DNA from: Cellulomonas chitinilytica
GTDB lineage: Bacteria > Actinomycetota > Actinomycetes > Actinomycetales > Cellulomonadaceae
Assembly: GCF_016862675.1 (NCBI RefSeq)
Contig: NZ_BONK01000001.1
Coordinates: forward strand, 124,001-188,000
Direction of reading: 5' to 3'
Length of the DNA stretch: 64,000 bases
Shown here: piece after piece, positions 35,203-43,298 of the stretch
Layout: each line of letters begins with the position of its first letter
How positions within the stretch are numbered: the first letter of the stretch is position 1
Notes under the pieces: model-generated
The model's input: the letters and a program-made list of their open reading frames with translations, nothing else
What the model was told of the DNA's origin: nothing
Databases searched by the model: none
Translations under genes and position numbers: made by a program

Positions 35203-36609
35203 GTGTCCGCACTCGACCTGGCACGCCTGCAGTTCGCGTCGACGAGCATCTACCACTTCCTGTTCGTGCCGATCACGATCGGCCTCGCGTTCCTCGTCGC
35301 GGTCCTGCACACCCTGTGGTTCCGGTCGGGGCACGCGGACCACCGCCGCCTGACCAGGTTCTTCGGCACGTTGCTGCTCATCAACGTCGCCGTCGGCGTC
35401 GTGACCGGGCTCGTGCAGGAGTTCCAGTTCGGCATGAACTGGTCGGCGTACTCCCGGTTCGTCGGGGACGTGTTCGGGGCGCCGCTCGCGATGGAGGGCC
35501 TGGCCGCGTTCTTCCTGGAGTCGACGTTCATTGGGCTGTGGGTGTTCGGCTGGCGGGTGCTGCCGCCGCGGGTGCACCTGCTGTCGGCGTGGCTGGTCGC
35601 GCTCGGCGCGGCCGGGTCCGCGGCGTTCATCATGGCCGCGAACTCGTGGATGCAGCACCCCGTCGGGTACACGGTCGACCCGTCGACCGGTCGACCGCGG
35701 CTGAGCGACATCGGCGCGGTGATGACGAACCCGGTGTTCCTGTGGGGCTACCTGCACGTGCTGCTCGCCGCCGCGGTCACCGGGACGACCGTGATGCTCG
35801 CGGTGTCCGCCTGGTACCTGCGGCGAGGCCGTGACGTCGAGCTGTTCACGCGGTCCGCAAAGCTCTCGCTGGCCGTGCTGCTGCCCGCGATCCTGCTGAC
35901 GCTCGGGGTCGGGAGCCACCTCGGCGTCATCGAGGCGACCTACCAGCCGATGAAGATCTCCGCGGCGGAGGCGCAGTGGACGGACTGCGGGCCGTGCTCG
36001 TTCTCCGCGTTCCAGGTCGGCGGCGGGAACGACGACCAGGACCCGACGAAGATCATCGAGATCCCGCACCTGCTGTCCCTGCTCGCGACCGGGACCTGGA
36101 ACGGGTCGGTGCAGGGGCTGAACGAGCTGAACGCCCAGTACCAGGAGGAGTTCGGGCCGGGGAGCTACGTGCCGAACGTGTTCGTGCAGTACTGGTCGAT
36201 GCGGGTCATGGCGTACCTCGGCTCGCTCGCGGCGCTGCTCGCGCTGTGGGGCGTGTGGGTGTGGTGGCGGGGCCGGCTGCCGACCGCGCGGGTGTTCCTG
36301 TGGGTCGCCACCTGGGCCGCCGTCGCGCCGCTCGTCATGAACACCGCCGGCTGGATGCTCACCGAGAACGGCCGCCAGCCCTGGATCGTGCAGGGCCTCA
36401 TGAGGACCGCCGACGGCGTGTCCCCGTCGGTCAGCACCACCGAGATCGTGCTCAGCCTCGTCGTCTTCTACGGCGTGTTCCTGCTGCTCGGCGCGGTGAA
36501 CGTGTTCCTCATGCTGCGGTTCGCGCGGCGCGGGCTCGAGCTGGAGCCCGACGAGCCCGAGCACGCCGGCGACGACGGGCAGCCCCGCGTCCCGGTGCTC
36601 ACGTTCTGA
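35203..36609 (+). CDS. cydA: cytochrome bd ubiquinol/menaquinol oxidase subunit I
   Basis: The 468-residue subunit I carries the hemes of the high-affinity, non-proton-pumping bd oxidase. It starts LARLQFASTSIYHFLFVPITIGLAFL, with His18 matching the heme b595/d ligand, and has about nine membrane helices including MNWSAYSRFVGDVFGAPLAMEGLAAFFLESTFIGLW and the GYLHVLLAA helix. The quinol loop is short (around PMKISAAEAQWTDC to FGPGSYVPNVFVQYWSMRVMAYLG), typical of Gram-positive CydA. The GTG at 35203 is preceded by GGGAG. It lets the cell respire at low oxygen. Confidence 0.97.
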   Translation: MSALDLARLQFASTSIYHFLFVPITIGLAFLVAVLHTLWFRSGHADHRRLTRFFGTLLLINVAVGVVTGLVQEFQFGMNWSAYSRFVGDVFGAPLAMEGLAAFFLESTFIGLWVFGWRVLPPRVHLLSAWLVALGAAGSAAFIMAANSWMQHPVGYTVDPSTGRPRLSDIGAVMTNPVFLWGYLHVLLAAAVTGTTVMLAVSAWYLRRGRDVELFTRSAKLSLAVLLPAILLTLGVGSHLGVIEATYQPMKISAAEAQWTDCGPCSFSAFQVGGGNDDQDPTKIIEIPHLLSLLATGTWNGSVQGLNELNAQYQEEFGPGSYVPNVFVQYWSMRVMAYLGSLAALLALWGVWVWWRGRLPTARVFLWVATWAAVAPLVMNTAGWMLTENGRQPWIVQGLMRTADGVSPSVSTTEIVLSLVVFYGVFLLLGAVNVFLMLRFARRGLELEPDEPEHAGDDGQPRVPVLTF

Positions 36610-36621
36610 CGGGGGACGTCG

Positions 36622-37677
36622 ATGACGCTGCCGACGGTGTGGTTCCTCGTGGTCGCCTTCCTGTGGACCGGCTTCTTCGTGCTCGAAGGCTTCGACTTCG
36701 GGGTCGGGATGCTGCACAAGGTCGTCGGGCGCACCGACACCGAGCAGCGGGTCGCGATCAACACGATCGGCCCGTTCTGGGACGGCAACGAGGTCTGGCT
36801 CGTCGTCGGCGGGGCCGCGATCTTCGCGGCGTTCCCGTCCTGGTACGCCACCTGGTTCTCCGCGCTGTACCTCGCGGTCGTGCTGCTGCTCGTCGCCCTC
36901 ATGGCCCGCGGGGTCTCGTTCGAGTTCCGGGGTCGCATGGACGACGCACGCTGGCGGCACACCTGGTCGTGGTGCCTGACGGTCGGCAGCGCCCTGTGCC
37001 CGCTGCTGCTCGGCGTCGCGCTCGGCAACCTCCTCGCAGGGCTGCCCGTCGACGCCGACGAGGAGTTCACCGGCACCGTCGCGGACGTCGTCACGGGGTA
37101 CGGGCTGCTCGTCGGCGTCACGATGCTCGCCCTGTGCGTGCTGCACGGGGCGACGTTCCTGGTGCTCCGCACCACCGGGGACGTCCGGCTCCGGTCGCAC
37201 CGCGTCGCGACGCTCGCGGTGTGGCCGACGGCGCTGCTGCTGGTCGCGTTCGCCGTCTGGACGCCGGCGCAGTCCGACGCGCCCGCGGTGCGCAGCATCG
37301 CTCCCCCGGTGGCCGCCCTCGTCGCGGTGCTGGTCGCCGCGCTGCTGCTGCGCGCCCACCGCGACGGCTGGTCGTTCGGCGCGACGGCGGTCGGGATCGG
37401 CCTGACGGTCGTGTCGATCTTCACGAACCTGTACCCGTCCGTGCTCGTCTCGACGACCGACCCCGCCTACACCCTCACCGTCACCGGCACGGCGTCCGGC
37501 CAGTACGCCCTCCAGGTCATGACGGTCGTCGCCGCCTTCCTCGTGCCGATCGTCCTCGTCTACCAGGGCTGGTCGTACGTCGTCTTCCGCCGACGGGTCA
37601 CCGGCCCGCCGCCGCCCGACCCCGCGGTCCCGGAACCGGGGCCGCCCGCACCGCTCGACGAAGGAGCACTGACATGA
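36622..37677 (+). CDS. cydB: cytochrome bd oxidase subunit II
   Basis: The 351-residue protein has eight or nine membrane helices. It starts with TVWFLVVAFLWTGFFVLEGFDFGVGML and includes NTIGPFWDGNEVWLVVGGAAIFAAFPSWYATWFSALYLA, the strongest CydB signature. It begins 12 bp after cydA. The C-terminal 20 residues are Pro-rich. No cydDC assembly transporter genes follow; the usual cydABDC order is broken by dehydrogenase genes, so cydDC must be elsewhere. The stop overlaps the SDR gene start (ATGA). Confidence 0.97.
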   Translation: MTLPTVWFLVVAFLWTGFFVLEGFDFGVGMLHKVVGRTDTEQRVAINTIGPFWDGNEVWLVVGGAAIFAAFPSWYATWFSALYLAVVLLLVALMARGVSFEFRGRMDDARWRHTWSWCLTVGSALCPLLLGVALGNLLAGLPVDADEEFTGTVADVVTGYGLLVGVTMLALCVLHGATFLVLRTTGDVRLRSHRVATLAVWPTALLLVAFAVWTPAQSDAPAVRSIAPPVAALVAVLVAALLLRAHRDGWSFGATAVGIGLTVVSIFTNLYPSVLVSTTDPAYTLTVTGTASGQYALQVMTVVAAFLVPIVLVYQGWSYVVFRRRVTGPPPPDPAVPEPGPPAPLDEGALT

Positions 37678-38441
37678 CCCTGCACGGGAAGGTGGCCGTG
37701 GTCACCGGAGGCAACAGCGGCATCGGGAAGGCCGTCGTGCTCGCCCTCGCCGAGGCGGGCGCGAACATCGTCATCGACTACGTGTCGAACCCGGAGGCGA
37801 CCGAGCTGCTGGAGAAGCAGGTCGTCGCGCTCGGCGACAAGGCGATCGGGGTCGACGCGGACGTGAGCAAGGTCGCGGACCTCGAGATGCTCGTCGCGAA
37901 GACCGTCGAGGCGTTCGGGCGGCTCGACATCATGGTGAACAACGCCGGCATCGAGACCCGCACGTCGATCCTCGACACCACCGAGGAGCAGTACGAGCGC
38001 GTCATGGCGATCAACCTCAAGAGCGCGTTCTTCGGCACCCAGCTCGCCGCGAAGCAGATGATCAAGCAGGGCGGCGGCGGCCGGATCATCAACATGACGT
38101 CGGTGCACGAGGACTGGCCGATGCCGGGCAACACGCCGTACTGCCTGTCCAAGGGCGGCATGCGGATGCTCACCCGGACCGCCGGGGTCGAGCTCGGGCC
38201 GCAGGGCGTCCAGGTCATCGGCGTCGGTCCCGGGGCGGTCGCGACCCCGATCAACACGTCGACGATGAACGACCCCGAGAAGATGCGGACCCTCGACGCC
38301 GCGATCCCCCTGGGGCGCATGGCCGAGCCGAGCGAGATCGCGGCCCTCGTCGCGTTCCTCGCCGACGAGGGCGCCACCTACCTGACCGCCACGACGGTCT
38401 TCGCCGATGGCGGCATCATGCACAGCAGCCCGGGACTGTGA
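37674..38441 (+). CDS. SDR family oxidoreductase, glucose-1-dehydrogenase-like
   Basis: The 255-residue classical short-chain dehydrogenase has the cofactor motif TGGNSGIGKAVV (residues 11-22), NNAGIE, the catalytic Ser in NMTSVHE, and Tyr-x3-Lys in YCLSKGG. The C-terminus FADGGIMHSSPGL is like bacterial glucose 1-dehydrogenases. It would oxidise a sugar or other alcohol with NAD(P). The start overlaps cydB (ATGA), so it is co-translated with the oxidase genes. The exact substrate is not determined by the sequence. Confidence 0.9.
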   Translation: MTLHGKVAVVTGGNSGIGKAVVLALAEAGANIVIDYVSNPEATELLEKQVVALGDKAIGVDADVSKVADLEMLVAKTVEAFGRLDIMVNNAGIETRTSILDTTEEQYERVMAINLKSAFFGTQLAAKQMIKQGGGGRIINMTSVHEDWPMPGNTPYCLSKGGMRMLTRTAGVELGPQGVQVIGVGPGAVATPINTSTMNDPEKMRTLDAAIPLGRMAEPSEIAALVAFLADEGATYLTATTVFADGGIMHSSPGL

Positions 38442-38442
38442 G

Positions 38443-39996
38443 ATGACGGACCACTACGACGTCGTCATCGTCGGGTCGGGCGCGGGCGGCGGGACGCTCG
38501 CGCACCGGCTGGCCCCGTCGGGGAAGCGCGTCCTCGTGCTGGAGCGGGGCGACTGGCTGCCGCGCGAGCTGGAGAACTGGGACGCGACCGAGGTGTTCGT
38601 CAGGAACCGCTACGTCTCGAAGGACACCTGGTACGACCACGAGGGCCGCGCGTTCCAGCCGCAGGTGCACTACAACGTGGGCGGCGCGACGAAGTTCTAC
38701 GGGGCCGCGCTGTACCGGCTGCGGGAGCAGGACTTCGGCGAGCTGCAGCACCACGGCGGCCTCTCGCCCGCGTGGCCGGTCCGGTACGACGAGCTCGAGC
38801 CGTACTACACCCAGGCCGAGGCGCTCTACCAGGTGCACGGCGCCCGCGGCGAGGATCCCACCGAGCCGCCGTCGAGCGGTCCCTACCCGTACCCGGCCGT
38901 CTCGCACGAGCCACGGATCCAGCGGCTGTTCGACGACCTGGCGGCCCTCGGCCTGCACCCGTTCCACTCCCCCTCGGGCATCATGCTGAACGAGGCGGAC
39001 CCGGCGTACAGCCCGTGCATCCGCACGGCCACCTGCGACGGGTTCGCGTGCCTGCTGCACGCCAAGTCGGACGCGGAGGTCGTCGCCGTGCGGCCCGCCG
39101 TGGCGCACGACAACGTCACGCTGGTCCGCAACGCCGAGGTGCGCCGGCTCGAGACGGACGGCTCGGGCCGCACCGTGACGTCGGTCGTCGCGGACGTCGA
39201 CGGCGAGGAGCAGCGGTTCACAGGCGACGTGGTCGTCGTCTCCGCCGGCGCCGCGAACTCGGCCCGCCTGCTGCTCGCGAGCGCGAACGACCGCCACCCG
39301 CACGGCCTCGCCAACGGGTCCGACCAGGTCGGCCGCAACTACATGTTCCACAACAGCCGCGCGTTCCTCGCGATCTCCCTGGACCGCAACGACACCCGGT
39401 TCCAGAAGACCCTCGGCGTCAACGACTACTACTTCGGCGACGACGCGTTCCCCTACCCGATGGGCAACGTGCAGATGGTCGGCAAGTCGTCGGCGCCCAT
39501 GTACCGGGGCGAGAAGCCCGTCGAGGCGCGGCTCGCCCCGATGTTCGCGCTCCAGGACGTCGCCGACCACGCCGTGGACTTCTGGCTCTCCGCCGAGGAC
39601 CTCCCGGAGCCCGAGAACCGGGTCACCCTGAACGCCGAGGGCCAGGTGGTGCTCAGCTACACCCCGAACAACCGGCAGCCGCTCGAGGAGCTCTACACCC
39701 GGGTCAAGGGCAACCTCGGCCACCTCGGCATGCACCCGCACCACCTCGTGCCGCGCGACGTCTACATGAAGAACGACATCCCGGTGGCGGGCTGCGCCCA
39801 CCAGGCGGGCACGGTCCGGTTCGGCACCGACCCGGCGACCTCGGTGCTGAACGCCGACTGCCGCGCGCACGAGGTCGACAACCTGTACGTCGTCGACACG
39901 AGCTTCTTCCCCAGCATCGGCGCCGTGAACCCGGCGCTCACCGCGATGGCCAACGCGCTGCGCGTCGGCGACCACCTCCTCGCCCGGCTCGGCTGA
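38443..39996 (+). CDS. GMC-family FAD-dependent oxidoreductase
   Basis: The 517-residue flavoprotein has the FAD motif VIVGSGAGGGTLAHRL (8-23), the FAD-contact region GRAFQPQVHYNVGGATKFYGAALYRLR, and GMC C-terminal signatures (GCAHQAGTVRFGTDPATSVLNADCRAHEVDNLYVVDTSFFPSIGAVNPALTAMANALRVGDHLL). His in GCAHQAGT and Asn in VNPAL are the expected catalytic pair. It probably oxidises a sugar or alcohol and passes electrons to the respiratory chain or oxygen. It begins 1 bp after the SDR stop. Confidence 0.92.
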   Translation: MTDHYDVVIVGSGAGGGTLAHRLAPSGKRVLVLERGDWLPRELENWDATEVFVRNRYVSKDTWYDHEGRAFQPQVHYNVGGATKFYGAALYRLREQDFGELQHHGGLSPAWPVRYDELEPYYTQAEALYQVHGARGEDPTEPPSSGPYPYPAVSHEPRIQRLFDDLAALGLHPFHSPSGIMLNEADPAYSPCIRTATCDGFACLLHAKSDAEVVAVRPAVAHDNVTLVRNAEVRRLETDGSGRTVTSVVADVDGEEQRFTGDVVVVSAGAANSARLLLASANDRHPHGLANGSDQVGRNYMFHNSRAFLAISLDRNDTRFQKTLGVNDYYFGDDAFPYPMGNVQMVGKSSAPMYRGEKPVEARLAPMFALQDVADHAVDFWLSAEDLPEPENRVTLNAEGQVVLSYTPNNRQPLEELYTRVKGNLGHLGMHPHHLVPRDVYMKNDIPVAGCAHQAGTVRFGTDPATSVLNADCRAHEVDNLYVVDTSFFPSIGAVNPALTAMANALRVGDHLLARLG

Positions 39997-40017
39997 CACC
40001 CACACCCAGGAGACGTC

Positions 40018-41889
40018 GTGACCTCGAACAGCCCCGCCTCACCCTTCCCGCCCATCGCCGAGTACGCGTTCCTCTCGAACTGCCACACCGGCGCGCTCGT
40101 CGCGGCCGACGGCTCCGTCGACTGGCTGTGCGTGCCGCGGTTCGACAGCCCGAGCGTCTTCGGCAGCCTGCTCGACCGCGGCGCCGGCGAGTTCCGCCTC
40201 GCGCCGTACGGCATCAACGTGCCCAGCACGCGCGCGTACGACCCGGGCACGAACGTGCTCGTCACCACCTGGCACACCCCGACCGGCTGGGTCGAGGTCC
40301 GGGACGCCCTGACGATGGGCCCGCGGACCGGCGAGGACGCCACCACGCCGCACACCCGCCCGCCCGCGGACGACGACGCCGAGCACCTGCTCGTGCGGAC
40401 CGCGACCTGCCTCGACGGGTCCGCCGAGATCGAGCTCGTGTGCGAGCCCGCGTTCGACTACGGGCGGACGCGCGGGACGTGGACGCTCGACGCACCCGGC
40501 GGCAGCACGGCGGACATCACCGTCGGGGACGTGCACCTGCGGCTGCACACCGACCTCGCGCTCGGCGTCGAGGGGGGCGACTCCGTGCGCGGGCGGCACG
40601 TGCTGAACGCGGGCGACACCGCGTTCGTCGCCCTCTCGTGGTCGGCGTCGCTCGACGGGCCCCGGGACGCCGCCGACGCCGCCGCCCGCATCACCGCGAC
40701 GCGGGAGTTCTGGCGCCGCTGGCTGGGCCGGGCCCGGCTTCCCGACCACCGGCTGCGGCCGTACGTCGAGCGGTCGGCCCTCGTCATCAAGGGCCTGACG
40801 TACATGCCGACGGGCGCGACGGTCGCGGCGCTCACCACGTCGCTGCCGGAGACGCCGGGCGGCGAGCGGAACTGGGACTACCGCTACACGTGGATCCGCG
40901 ACTCGACGTTCACGCTGCAGGCCCTGCACTACCTGCTGCTCGACTGGGAGGCCGACGAGTTCATGCAGTTCGTCGCCGACGTCGAACCCGTCGAGGACGG
41001 CGGGCTGCAGATCATGTACGGCATCGACGGGCGCCGCGACCTCACCGAGAGCACGCGTGACGAGCTCACGGGCTACCAGGACGCCCGGCCCGTGCGGATC
41101 GGCAACGGCGCGTTCGACCAGCGGCAGAACGACGTGTACGGCTCGGTGCTCGACTCGATCCTGCTGCACACCCGGCGCAGCGAGCGCCTGCCGGCCCGGC
41201 TCTGGCCGCTCGTCGAGGCGCAGGCCACGTGCGCCGCGGCGATCTGGAAGGAGCCCGACCAGGGCATCTGGGAGGCCCGCGGCAAGCCCCAGCACTACGT
41301 CTCGTCGAAGATCATGTGCTGGGTCGCGATGGACCGCGCCGCGCAGCTCGCCGCCATCCGCGGCGAGCCCGAGCTCGAGGCCGGCTGGTCGGCGACCGCC
41401 GACGAGATCAAGGCCGACATCCTCGAGCACGGGCTGGACGGCCGCGGCGTGCTGCGCCAGCACTACGACACGGACGCGCTCGACGCCTCGACCCTGCTCG
41501 CCGCCCACTTCGGGCTGCTCCCCGGCGACGACCCCCGGCTGCACGCCAGCGTGCTCGCGATCGCGGACGAGCTGACGGAGAACGGGTTCGTCCTGCGGTA
41601 CCGCACCGACGAGACCGACGACGGCATGTCCGGGAAGGAGGGCACGTTCGTCATCTGCTCGTTCTGGCTGGTGTCCGCGCTCATGGTCGTCGGGGAGGAG
41701 CAGCGGGCGCTCGACCTCATGGAGCGGCTGCTGCGGATCGCGTCCCCGTTCGGCCTGTACGCCGAGGAGTTCGAGGTCGACGCCGCGCGGCACCTCGGCA
41801 ACGTCCCGCAGGCGTTCTCCCACCTGGCGCTCGTCGAGGCGGCCGCGCGGATCATCCTCGCGGAGCGGGTGCGGGAGATGTCCCTGTGA
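40018..41889 (+). CDS. glycoside hydrolase family 15 protein (trehalase/glucoamylase-like)
   Basis: The 623-residue cytoplasmic protein has the GH15 plan: an N-terminal beta domain (PIAEYAFLSNCHTGALVAADGSVDWLCVPRFDSPSVFGSLLD) and an (alpha/alpha)6 catalytic domain with LTTSLPETPGGERNWDYRYTWIRDSTFTLQAL, where the WIRD Asp/Arg region is characteristic, and GKEGTFVICSFWLVSAL with the second catalytic Glu. No signal peptide is present. Mycobacterial homologues hydrolyse trehalose; here glucose would be released. The GTG start follows the GMC gene by 21 bp with AGGAG upstream. Confidence 0.92.
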   Translation: MTSNSPASPFPPIAEYAFLSNCHTGALVAADGSVDWLCVPRFDSPSVFGSLLDRGAGEFRLAPYGINVPSTRAYDPGTNVLVTTWHTPTGWVEVRDALTMGPRTGEDATTPHTRPPADDDAEHLLVRTATCLDGSAEIELVCEPAFDYGRTRGTWTLDAPGGSTADITVGDVHLRLHTDLALGVEGGDSVRGRHVLNAGDTAFVALSWSASLDGPRDAADAAARITATREFWRRWLGRARLPDHRLRPYVERSALVIKGLTYMPTGATVAALTTSLPETPGGERNWDYRYTWIRDSTFTLQALHYLLLDWEADEFMQFVADVEPVEDGGLQIMYGIDGRRDLTESTRDELTGYQDARPVRIGNGAFDQRQNDVYGSVLDSILLHTRRSERLPARLWPLVEAQATCAAAIWKEPDQGIWEARGKPQHYVSSKIMCWVAMDRAAQLAAIRGEPELEAGWSATADEIKADILEHGLDGRGVLRQHYDTDALDASTLLAAHFGLLPGDDPRLHASVLAIADELTENGFVLRYRTDETDDGMSGKEGTFVICSFWLVSALMVVGEEQRALDLMERLLRIASPFGLYAEEFEVDAARHLGNVPQAFSHLALVEAAARIILAERVREMSL

Positions 41890-41908
41890 GTCCCCGGAAG
41901 GAGAGGTC

Positions 41909-43216
41909 ATGACCACCGCGCTCGTGCTCGGCGGCGGGCTGGCCGGGGTGGCGGCCGCGCAGGCGCTCGGCCAGAACGCCGTCACGACCACGCTCGTCGA
42001 CCGCGCCGACTACCACCAGTTCCAGCCGCTGCTGTACCAGGTCGCGACGTCGCAGCTGCCCGCCGAGGACATCGCCCGGCCCCTGCGCACGATCTTCGCG
42101 GCCGAGGCGGACGTCGACGTGGTGGTCCAGGACGTCGTCGCCGCGTCGTTCGCCGACCGGTCGCTGACGCTCGCCGACGGCCGCACCCTCACCGCCGACC
42201 ACCTCGTGGTCGCCGCCGGCGGCCGCCCGAACTTCTTCGGGATCCCGGGCGCCGCCGAGCACACCTTCCCGCTCTACTCGGTGGCGGACGCCGAGCGGCT
42301 GCGCCGCCACCACCGCGCGCTGGTCACCGAGGCGGCCGGGACGCAGGTGGAGCCCGGCGCGCTGGACATCGTGGTGGTCGGCGGCGGCCCGACGGGTGTC
42401 GAGGTGTCCGGCGCCCTCGCCGAGCTGTTCACCGCGCTGCGCAAGGCGGGCAAGCTGCCCGACGAGGGCCGCGTGCACCTCGTCGACCGCGGCCACGCCG
42501 TGCTCGGGCCGTTCTCGGAGCGCGCGCAGCAGTACGCGCACCGCAAGCTGACCGACGACGGGGTGCTCCTGCGCCTGGGCACGGGCGTCGACGCCGTCCA
42601 CCCCGACCACGTCGAGCTCAGCGACGGCACCCACCTGCCCACCCGGACCGTCATCTGGGCGGGCGGCGAGACGGGACCCGAGATCGTGCAGTCCGCCGGC
42701 GCGACCACCGGCCGCGGCGGACGCCTCGACGTGCGCCCCGATCTGTCGGTCGAGGGCTTCCCCGGCGTGTGGGCCGTCGGCGACGTGGCGAACGTCCCGT
42801 CCGGTCCCGGCGAGGGCGTGCCGACGCTCCCGCAGCTCGGCTCGGTCGCGCAGCAGTCCGGCCGGTGGGCCGGCGAGAACGTCGCGCGCCTCACCCGGGG
42901 CGAGGCGACCCGGCCGTTCCACTACAAGGACAAGGGCATCATGGCGATGATCGGCCGCAACGCCGCCGTCGCCGAGGTCGGCGCGCACCGCCACGAGGTC
43001 GACGGCCCGCTCGCGTTCGCCGCCTGGCTCGGGGTGCACGCCATGCTGCTCAGCGGCGTGCACAGCCGCACCGACGCGTTCCTCAGCTGGGCCTGGGACT
43101 ACTTCGACCGCGACCACGCCGCGACCGTCGAGTCCCACGACACGCCCCGCCGGATCGCCTGGGGAGACGACTCGCAGGACGTCCCGCACATCGACCTGGG
43201 GGCGCCGAGGACCTGA
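41909..43216 (+). CDS. type II NADH dehydrogenase-like FAD oxidoreductase
   Basis: The 435-residue single-subunit dehydrogenase has two nucleotide-binding motifs: GGGLAGVAAAQAL (FAD, about 8-20) and VVGGGPTGVEVSGALAELF (NADH, about 152-170). NDH-2 landmarks are YHQFQPLLYQVAT, LGSVAQQSGRWAGENVA and a C-terminal amphipathic membrane-anchor (AFAAWLGVHAMLLSGVHSRTDAFLSWAWDYF). It would pass electrons from NADH to quinone without proton pumping, a natural partner for cytochrome bd, seven kb upstream in the same direction. Its start follows GH15 by 19 bp, with GGAAGGAGAG upstream. Confidence 0.93.
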   Translation: MTTALVLGGGLAGVAAAQALGQNAVTTTLVDRADYHQFQPLLYQVATSQLPAEDIARPLRTIFAAEADVDVVVQDVVAASFADRSLTLADGRTLTADHLVVAAGGRPNFFGIPGAAEHTFPLYSVADAERLRRHHRALVTEAAGTQVEPGALDIVVVGGGPTGVEVSGALAELFTALRKAGKLPDEGRVHLVDRGHAVLGPFSERAQQYAHRKLTDDGVLLRLGTGVDAVHPDHVELSDGTHLPTRTVIWAGGETGPEIVQSAGATTGRGGRLDVRPDLSVEGFPGVWAVGDVANVPSGPGEGVPTLPQLGSVAQQSGRWAGENVARLTRGEATRPFHYKDKGIMAMIGRNAAVAEVGAHRHEVDGPLAFAAWLGVHAMLLSGVHSRTDAFLSWAWDYFDRDHAATVESHDTPRRIAWGDDSQDVPHIDLGAPRT

Positions 43217-43285
43217 CCCGCACCGACGCGCGGCAGCCGCCCGGGGCCCGGGCGGTGCGGCGGTGCTGTGCCGGGGCTTCAGGGG

Positions 43286-43291
43286 TAGCGT
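43286..43291 (+). promoter_or_regulatory. -10 element of the MalT-like gene
   Basis: TAGCGT, 7 bases, then the GTG at 43299; no Shine-Dalgarno, so a leaderless start is likely. Confidence 0.45.
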
Positions 43292-43298
43292 CCAGGAC

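Noticed and set aside
34075-37359. A 1094-codon minus-strand frame ending in the epimerase
   Set aside because: Only the last 334 codons match a protein family. The rest is antisense to cydA and cydB.
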